Assembly: GCA_900546465.1 (NCBI GenBank)
Contig: URCX01000020.1
Location: forward strand, 1-17,723
DNA: 17,723 bases
Reading direction: 5' to 3'
From: an uncultured Bacteroidota bacterium
GTDB lineage: Bacteria > Bacteroidota > Bacteroidia > Bacteroidales > P3
Shown here: piece after piece, positions 13,194-17,723 of the stretch
Layout of the letters: every line of letters begins with the position of its first letter
Numbering within the stretch: position 1 is the first letter of the stretch
The notes under the pieces: model-generated
Database searches by the model: none
What the model was told of the DNA's origin: nothing
Seen by the model: the letters and a program-made list of their open reading frames with translations, nothing else
Position numbers and translations under genes: made by a program

Positions 13194-14723
13194 TTAAATT
13201 GTTAAGGGTTTTATATTCTCGTGAATGAAGTTCGCAACTTGCGAAATGTTCACTCTCTGCTGCTGCATGCTGTCTCGCTCTCTTATGGTAACGGTATCGT
13301 CTTCCAAAGTCTGAGTATCGACGGTTATACAGTAAGGTGTGCCTATTGCATCTTGTCTTCTGTATCGTTTTCCTATCGCATCTTTTTCATCATACTGCAC
13401 AAGGTATTCCTGTCTCAATGTATCTGCGATTTGTTGTGCTTTTTCCGGCATGCCGTCTTTCTTTACCAATGGCAGAACGGCTGCTTTGACAGGTGCCAAC
13501 ACTCTCGGAAGTTTGAGAACGACTCTTTGAGAACCATCGGCAAGGGTTTCCTCAGTGTAAGCATGGGAAAAAACTGCAAGGAAAGTTCTATCCAATCCTA
13601 TGGAAGTCTCTATGACGTACGGCACATAGCTTTCATTCAATTCTGTATCGAAGTATTGCAGTTTCTTTCCGGAGAACTCCTGATGGCGTTTGAGGTCGAA
13701 ATCCGTACGGGAGTGTATACCTTCCAATTCTTTGAAGCCGAAAGGAAATTCGAACTCTATATCTGTTGCCGCATTGGCATAATGGGCAAGCTTTTCATGG
13801 TCATGGAAACGGTATTTCTCTTTCGGTATTCCCAAAGCAAGGTGCCAATTCATTCTTGTTTCTTTCCAATATTCGAACCACTTCATTTCTTCTCCGGGAC
13901 GTACGAAGAATTGCATTTCCATTTGCTCGAACTCTCTCATTCGGAAGATAAATTGACGTGCAACGATTTCGTTTCGGAAGGCTTTGCCTATTTGTGCAAT
14001 TCCGAAAGGTATCTTCATTCTTCCGGTCTTCTGAACGTTGAGATAGTTGACGAATATTCCTTGTGCCGTTTCGGGACGCAGATATATGGTATCGGCTTCT
14101 TCGCTGACGGAACCGACTTTGGTTGCAAACATAAGGTTGAATTGTCTGACCTCCGTCCAATTCCTTGTTCCGGAAATAGGACATGCTATGCCTAATTCTT
14201 CAATCAACGCTTTTATTCCGACAAGGTCGTTCCTGCCCATAAGGTCTGCATAACGCTTTCTGATGTCTTCTATTTTTGCCTTATGTTCCAAAACTCTTGC
14301 ATTGGTGGAGAGGAATTGCTCTTTGTTGAAAGCATCGCCGAATTTCTTCGCTGCCTTTTCGCATTCCTTGTTTATCTTTTCCTCAATCTTTGCCATGTGG
14401 TCTTCTATCAGCACATCGGCACGGTAACGCTTCTTTGAGTCTTTGTTATCTATCAAGGGGTCATTGAAAGCGTCCACATGCCCTGAGGCTTTCCAGATTG
14501 TGGGGTGCATGAATATCGCAGAATCTATGCCGACTATGTTTTCGTGCATGCGGGTCATGGAGTTCCACCAATATTGCTTTATGTTGTTTTTCAATTCCAC
14601 GCCATTCTGTCCGTAATCGTACACGGCACTCATTCCATCGTATATTTCGCTGGAGGGAAAGACAAAACCGTATTCCTTGGCATGGGAACTTATCTTTTTG
14701 AACAAATCTTCTTTTGCTGCCAT
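13194..14723 (-). CDS. glyS: Glycyl-tRNA synthetase, single-chain dimeric type
   Basis: A 509-residue class II aminoacyl-tRNA synthetase that charges tRNA-Gly. It is the eukaryote/archaeon-like alpha2 form, not the E. coli alpha2beta2 form. The N terminus YGFVFPSSEIYDGMSAVYDYG (about 18-38) is characteristic. LRPETAQGIFVNY (215-227) is the glycine-binding segment, motif 2 includes FRNEI (249-253) and RMREFEQMEM (261-270), and motif 3 is ETSIGLDRTFLAV (372-384). The C-terminal anticodon-binding domain follows LPRVLAPVKAAVLPL (about 403-417). Length fits this type in Bacteroidales (about 510-515). It lies 81 bases downstream of rho on the same strand, with a hairpin between them and no visible promoter, so cotranscription with rho is likely. 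A terminator follows at 13152-13180. Confidence 0.97.
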   Translation of the reverse strand: MAAKEDLFKKISSHAKEYGFVFPSSEIYDGMSAVYDYGQNGVELKNNIKQYWWNSMTRMHENIVGIDSAIFMHPTIWKASGHVDAFNDPLIDNKDSKKRYRADVLIEDHMAKIEEKINKECEKAAKKFGDAFNKEQFLSTNARVLEHKAKIEDIRKRYADLMGRNDLVGIKALIEELGIACPISGTRNWTEVRQFNLMFATKVGSVSEEADTIYLRPETAQGIFVNYLNVQKTGRMKIPFGIAQIGKAFRNEIVARQFIFRMREFEQMEMQFFVRPGEEMKWFEYWKETRMNWHLALGIPKEKYRFHDHEKLAHYANAATDIEFEFPFGFKELEGIHSRTDFDLKRHQEFSGKKLQYFDTELNESYVPYVIETSIGLDRTFLAVFSHAYTEETLADGSQRVVLKLPRVLAPVKAAVLPLVKKDGMPEKAQQIADTLRQEYLVQYDEKDAIGKRYRRQDAIGTPYCITVDTQTLEDDTVTIRERDSMQQQRVNISQVANFIHENIKPLTI

Positions 14724-14756
14724 ATCTTATTATGTGTTTTGTATTATTGCTTCCCG

Positions 14757-14791
14757 CCAATCCGTGTTGCACAAGCAATTCGGGGGATTGG
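14757..14791 (-). promoter_or_regulatory. Hairpin between rho and glyS
   Basis: CCAATCC (14757-14763) pairs with GGATTGG (14785-14791), with an inner TTGC/GCAA pairing (14767-14770 with 14775-14778). No T tract follows on the minus strand, so it is not a standard terminator. It may be an RNA processing or stability element that separates expression of the two genes. Confidence 0.4.
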
Positions 14792-14804
14792 CACAGAAAC
14801 ACCT

Positions 14805-16616
14805 TTAACTGTTCATTGCCATAAGAAATTCTTCGTTTGTTTTTGTATCTTTCATTCTTCCCTTTATCAAATCCATTGCTTCCTGTGAGTTCATGTCCGC
14901 AATATGATTGCGAAGTATCAGCATGCGATCCCAAACGACTTTATTAAGCAGTAAATCGTCTCTTCGGGTGGAAGATAACACAAGGTCGATTGCAGGGTAA
15001 ATGCGTTTGTTTGCGAGTTTTCGGTCTAATTGCAATTCCATATTGCCTGTGCCTTTGAACTCTTCAAATATCACTTCATCCATTTTGGAACCTGTTTCCG
15101 TCAGTGCCGTGGCTATGATGGTTAAAGAGCCTCCGTTTTCTATGTTGCGGGCTGCTCCGAAGAAGCGTTTAGGCTTTTGAAGTGCGTTTGCCTCCACACC
15201 TCCGGATAGAACTTTGCCTGAGGCGGGTGCTACGGTATTGTATGCTCGCGCAAGTCTTGTTATGGAGTCCAATACGATGACTACATCATGTCCGCACTCT
15301 GTCATGCGTTTTGCTTTCTCCAAAACTATGTTTGCTATCCTTACATGCCTGTCGGCAGGCTCATCAAAGGTTGAAGCTATCACCTCTGCATTAACCGTTC
15401 TCTGCATGTCGGTAACCTCTTCCGGACGTTCGTCTATAAGAAGAACTATAAGATATACATCGGGGTGGTTTGCGGCTATGGCATTTGCTATTTCTTTCAA
15501 AAGGGTTGTCTTTCCCGTTTTCGGAGGTGCCACTATCAATGCACGCTGTCCTTTCCCTATAGGAGTGAAAAGGTCTATTATTCTTGTGGAAAGGGTTTCT
15601 TGTTTATGATGACAAAGGTCGAATTTTTCGTCAGGGAATAATGGCGTAAGATAATCGAAAGGTATGCGGTCCCTTACAAGTTCGGCAGGTTTGCCATTTA
15701 TCTTTTCGGCTTTTATCAGTGGGAAATATTTTTCGCCGTCTTTCGGTGGGCGTATTGTTCCGCAGACGGTGTCTCCCGTTTTCATGCCGAAATATTTTAT
15801 TTGGGATTGGGAAACGTATATATCGTCAGGGGAGTTGAGGTAATTGTAATCGGAGGAACGCAAAAAGCCATATCCGTCCTGCATTATTTCCAATACTCCT
15901 TCGGCTTCTATAAGTCCTTCAATGTCGAAGTTAAATTCTATTTTCTTTATTGCCGCAGGCTTTTGTTCGTTTTTAGCTTCGACTTTTCTGCTATCGAACT
16001 TCGCCGGTTCTTCTTGAAATGCTATTTCGACAATCGGCTGCTTTGACTCTTCGTTTATGCTTGTCTCTTGTATTTCGACAGGCTTTTTTTCTTCATTTTT
16101 GTCAGTCGGTTGTTCGGTTGGAGTTGATTTGGTCGAACCATTGAGAAAAGAAGAGAGGCTTTCTTCGCCTGAAATCATTGTTTCCGGCACCGGGCGTTCT
16201 TTTCTTACTGCAAGAGGATTGAAATCCGGTATGAATAAATCGTCCATTTGCGGTATCTCCGGAATGTCTTTAAGTTTCAATTCCTTTATCTCGGGTTCTG
16301 CGATTTTCATCTTCGGTTTTGCTGCTTTCTTCTGAGGCTTTGGTGCTGCGGCTTCCTCGCTGCTTTCGGCAGTTTCGGTTTTCTTTGTATTGCTTTCAGC
16401 TATCGGCTTCGGTTTCAAACGAGTCCTCGGCTTTTTTACAGCAACGGCAACATTTTCCTGCTCCGATGGTTTTGCTTCTTCTTTGGCTTGGCAATCCAAT
16501 ATCTTATAAATAATTTCTTGTGCCGAAAGACGGCTTAATTTGGAGATGTTTAAGGCCTTGGCTATCGCTCTAAGCTCGTCTAAAGACCTCTCTTCCAATT
16601 GGGATTTGTTGTACAT
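14805..16616 (-). CDS. rho: Transcription termination factor Rho with long disordered insertion
   Basis: A 603-residue hexameric RNA helicase/ATPase that terminates transcription (E. coli Rho has 419). The N-terminal helical domain (about 1-42, [19 protein letters not shown]) is followed by an extra region of roughly 180 residues (about 43-225) rich in Lys, Glu, Pro, Ser and Ala. The cold-shock-like RNA-binding domain then starts ([19 protein letters not shown]1 at 247-254). The ATPase core has Walker A PPKTGKTT (364-371), Walker [17 protein letters not shown], the Q-loop region [21 protein letters not shown] and the R-loop segment [17 protein letters not shown]. Large insertions at this place are known in Bacteroidetes Rho, where the disordered region of a gut Bacteroides has been linked to phase separation. 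It is the first gene of a probable rho-glyS unit. Confidence 0.97.
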   Translation of the reverse strand: MYNKSQLEERSLDELRAIAKALNISKLSRLSAQEIIYKILDCQAKEEAKPSEQENVAVAVKKPRTRLKPKPIAESNTKKTETAESSEEAAAPKPQKKAAKPKMKIAEPEIKELKLKDIPEIPQMDDLFIPDFNPLAVRKERPVPETMISGEESLSSFLNGSTKSTPTEQPTDKNEEKKPVEIQETSINEESKQPIVEIAFQEEPAKFDSRKVEAKNEQKPAAIKKIEFNFDIEGLIEAEGVLEIMQDGYGFLRSSDYNYLNSPDDIYVSQSQIKYFGMKTGDTVCGTIRPPKDGEKYFPLIKAEKINGKPAELVRDRIPFDYLTPLFPDEKFDLCHHKQETLSTRIIDLFTPIGKGQRALIVAPPKTGKTTLLKEIANAIAANHPDVYLIVLLIDERPEEVTDMQRTVNAEVIASTFDEPADRHVRIANIVLEKAKRMTECGHDVVIVLDSITRLARAYNTVAPASGKVLSGGVEANALQKPKRFFGAARNIENGGSLTIIATALTETGSKMDEVIFEEFKGTGNMELQLDRKLANKRIYPAIDLVLSSTRRDDLLLNKVVWDRMLILRNHIADMNSQEAMDLIKGRMKDTKTNEEFLMAMNS

Positions 16617-16636
16617 GCTTAATCAATGTAAGTCCA

Positions 16637-16653
16637 CCGCTCATGCAAAGCGG
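16637..16653 (-). promoter_or_regulatory. Small hairpin in the rho leader
   Basis: CCGCT (16637-16641) and AGCGG (16649-16653) form a 5-bp stem with a 7-base loop, 20 bases before the rho start codon. It could influence translation initiation of rho, which is autoregulated in other bacteria; that link is inference. Confidence 0.3.
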
Positions 16654-16694
16654 AGATTCTCTTAATAAATCATTAAAATGGAAACTCGTCATTT

Positions 16695-16716
16695 GCATTG
16701 CATGACCTTGCAATGC
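16695..16716 (-). promoter_or_regulatory. 5'-proximal hairpin of the rho leader
   Basis: GCATTGC (16695-16701) and GCAATGC (16710-16716) form a perfect 7-bp stem with an 8-base loop. On the minus strand it begins about 16 bases after the -7 box, so it would sit near the 5' end of rho mRNA and could protect it. Confidence 0.4.
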
Positions 16717-16731
16717 TGTTTTTTGACCGTG

Positions 16732-16761
16732 CAAAAGTACAAAAAAAATCAATTCGACAAA
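16732..16761 (-). promoter_or_regulatory. Promoter of rho
   Basis: On the minus strand, TTTG (16758-16761), 18 bp, then TACTTTTG (16732-16739), an exact TAnnTTTG match. The spacing is one or two bases shorter than usual. Transcription would start about 110 bases before the rho ATG. Confidence 0.65.
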
Positions 16762-16926
16762 ATTACAAAGGAAAAAATATTACATTTGCAGGTAATGAGA
16801 CGCAAGTTCAACTCATCAACAAACCGGATAAAGAGAAGCAGGGACAAAAAAGCAACCTTGGAGGAATGATTGTTTTCATTTGCCTGTGCTTTTGTCGAAT
16901 TGATAAAAAAGAATACATACATCACT

Positions 16927-16945
16927 ATTTCCTTAATAAGGAAAT
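16927..16945. repeat. Inverted repeat, 9-bp arms
   Basis: ATTTCCTTA (16927-16935) and TAAGGAAAT (16937-16945) flank a single central base, forming an almost perfect AT-rich palindrome. No T tract follows on either strand. Its role is unknown. Confidence 0.45.
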
Positions 16946-17045
16946 AAGAGTATAAAAAGAGAATTTCGGCGGATTTTTTTCGTGTTTTGAGGTGATTTTC
17001 GTGCAAAACGGCACTTTCAAAATGATAAGAAGATTGCCTCGAATG

Positions 17046-17062
17046 AAAAAACGGCGTTTTTT
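17046..17062. repeat. AT-flanked GC palindrome
   Basis: AAAAAACG, one G, CGTTTTTT: a perfect 17-base inverted repeat with a 1-base centre. The core AAAACGGCGTTTT also occurs, in shortened or truncated form, at 12905-12917 and in the hairpin at 17130-17172. Confidence 0.6.
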
Positions 17063-17068
17063 CTGAAG

Positions 17069-17103
17069 AAAACGAAGTCTTTTGACTCGAAAGACTTCGT
17101 TTT
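17069..17103. repeat. Large perfect hairpin A
   Basis: AAAACGAAGTCTTT (17069-17082) and AAAGACTTCGTTTT (17090-17103) form a perfect 14-bp stem with a 7-base loop. Both ends carry A/T runs, so it could act as a weak terminator on either strand, although no neighbouring gene needs one at this point. Confidence 0.7.
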
Positions 17104-17129
17104 AGCACCACTAACTCTTCGTTTTCTTG

Positions 17130-17172
17130 AAAAAAGACGGCGTTTTTCGACCGTCAAAACGCCGTCTTTTTT
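17130..17172. terminator. Large perfect hairpin B, terminator-like on both strands
   Basis: A run of six A and GACGGCGTTTT (17130-17146) pairs perfectly over 17 bp with AAAACGCCGTC and six T (17156-17172), with a 9-base loop. GC-rich stem plus T6 on each strand is the form of a bidirectional terminator. No coding region ends nearby: rho starts about 510 bases to the left and reads away from it. It could insulate the divergent rho and BspA-like units or end small RNAs. Confidence 0.6.
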
Positions 17173-17232
17173 CGGTCGGTCTTCGATATATTTACAATTA
17201 GTTGTAAGACAGCTTATTGCTAAACCCTCAAA

Positions 17233-17252
17233 TACTCGAAAAATTTCGAGTA
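17233..17252. repeat. Inverted repeat, 9-bp arms
   Basis: TACTCGAAA (17233-17241) and TTTCGAGTA (17244-17252) flank two A residues. No T tract follows. It lies about 200 bases before the promoter of the BspA-like gene. Confidence 0.45.
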
Positions 17253-17449
17253 AATTCCCTCCGGCGGAAAATTCGTGAGCCATGAAGTTAAAAGAATTGA
17301 AAATCGTTAATTTGCAATGCTTCCGAAAGGGCTGAAATGATAAAGAATGTAAAGAGGGTATAGGGGCATTTTGCGAACACAAATAACACGGATTGAAAAG
17401 ATACTCTCTATTTTTTTCTGTTTTAGTGATGGAAACCGTGAGAAATTCA

Positions 17450-17457
17450 TACCTTTG
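17450..17457 (+). promoter_or_regulatory. -7 box of the BspA-like gene
   Basis: TACCTTTG at 17450-17457 exactly matches the Bacteroidetes -7 consensus and lies 27 bases before the ATG at 17485. No TTTG is present at the expected -33 position; only TTTTAG (17421-17426) is near. The leader would be very short. Confidence 0.6.
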
Positions 17458-17484
17458 CAAGTGTAAATTTCAATAAAAGATAAG

Positions 17485-17723
17485 ATGACAAAATCAAAAT
17501 TCGGCAAGCCACTGTGCCGATCGATAATTGCAGTGGCAATGATGTTGCTTTCGCTACAAGCGATGGCATACGACTTTTCTTATACCCATCAAGGGAAAAC
17601 GCTTTATTACGAAATCCTTGCGGGTAGTACAAATACGCTTGCGGTAACGTATTATTCCGGAACTGCTGATTCAAATAATCATGTGAGCGGCGATGTCGTT
17701 ATTCCGAGTTCTGTTGAACATAA
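17485..17723 (+). CDS. N terminus of a BspA-like leucine-rich repeat surface protein (cut by window end)
   Basis: Only the first 79 codons are present; the frame is open to the last base. Residues 1-28 form a signal peptide (MTKSKFGKPLCRS, then IIAVAMMLLSLQAMA). The mature start YDFSYTHQGKTLYYEIL, followed by NTLAVTYYSG and DVVIPSSVEH, resembles the lead-in of BspA-like proteins of oral and gut Bacteroidales and of some protists. There the pattern (short strand, Q-G-K-TLYY, V-A-V-T-Y, then IPSSV) precedes LRR_5 repeats. These proteins are surface-exposed and often bind host or bacterial partners. The repeats and any C-terminal sorting domain (for example type IX secretion) lie outside the window. 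The start is supported by the -7 box at 17450-17457. Confidence 0.75.
   Translation, partial: MTKSKFGKPLCRSIIAVAMMLLSLQAMAYDFSYTHQGKTLYYEILAGSTNTLAVTYYSGTADSNNHVSGDVVIPSSVEH

Larger units (their letters stand above)
16617..17484. other. Long intergenic region between rho and the BspA-like gene
   Basis: About 870 bases without a convincing protein gene. From the left it holds the rho leader and promoter, a TACATTTG -7-like box on plus (16781-16788) without a good -33 box, two overlapping tiny frames (16795-16869 and 16866-16955), an inverted repeat (16927-16945), the hairpin cluster 17046-17172, another inverted repeat (17233-17252), then about 200 bases with nothing recognisable before the promoter of the next gene. 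A minus-strand frame at 17017-17460 runs through the hairpins and is probably not a gene. Confidence 0.6.

Noticed and set aside
13221..14195. Open frame of 324 codons on plus
   Set aside because: It is the antisense of glyS, which has all class II synthetase motifs.
14724..14804. T-box riboswitch before glyS
   Set aside because: The gap is too short, lacks the T-box sequence, and T-boxes belong mainly to Gram-positive bacteria.
17017..17460. Open frame of 147 codons on minus
   Set aside because: It runs through the perfect hairpins and inverted repeats, so its Lys/Arg/Phe-rich product reflects repeat sequence rather than a protein.

Overview
The window looks like a chromosomal segment from a member of the Bacteroidota, most likely order Bacteroidales. 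Several upstream regions carry the Bacteroidetes -33/-7 promoter (TTTG, about 20 bp, TAnnTTTG) instead of -35/-10 boxes, and coding starts are preceded by A-rich sequence rather than strong Shine-Dalgarno sites. The proteins also have Bacteroidales traits: a Rho with a long disordered insertion, a single-chain GlyRS, a deoxyhypusine-synthase-like protein and, at the right edge, the start of a BspA-like surface protein. I cannot name the genus.

Layout. Positions 34-1646 hold two class II serine tRNA genes (GGA on minus, UGA on plus) flanking a minus-strand deoxyhypusine synthase family gene; all three have recognisable promoters. Positions 1647-2260 have no convincing protein gene, but contain an orphan minus-strand terminator and a perfect palindrome. 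Positions 2261-9590 are plus-strand: htpG with its own terminator, then a probable ispE - pepD - metalloprotease/barrel operon whose promoter overlaps the htpG terminator. Positions 9591-10527 contain a promoter, a long 5' leader with a possible 31-codon ORF, a small lipoprotein gene and a strong terminator. Positions 10618-12635 (minus) encode a Bcr/CflA-type MFS exporter followed by a PAP2 phosphatase. Positions 12636-13193 are intergenic with short tandem motifs. Positions 13194-16616 (minus) are rho followed by glyS. Positions 16617-17484 are intergenic, with rho promoter and leader, several AT-flanked GC palindromes and two large hairpins. The window ends 239 bases into a BspA-like gene.

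Most of this is housekeeping: translation (tRNA-Ser, glyS), transcription termination (rho), protein folding (htpG), isoprenoid synthesis (ispE) and dipeptide breakdown (pepD). The accessory part is envelope-related: the 987-residue exported HExxH protein, the lipoprotein, the PAP2 enzyme, the exporter and the BspA-like protein. I found no CRISPR array, transposase, phage gene or obvious defence system. The items most worth a second look are the HExxH/propeller/barrel protein, the orphan terminator at 1817-1846, the leader ORF at 9834-9929 and the hairpin cluster at 17046-17172.
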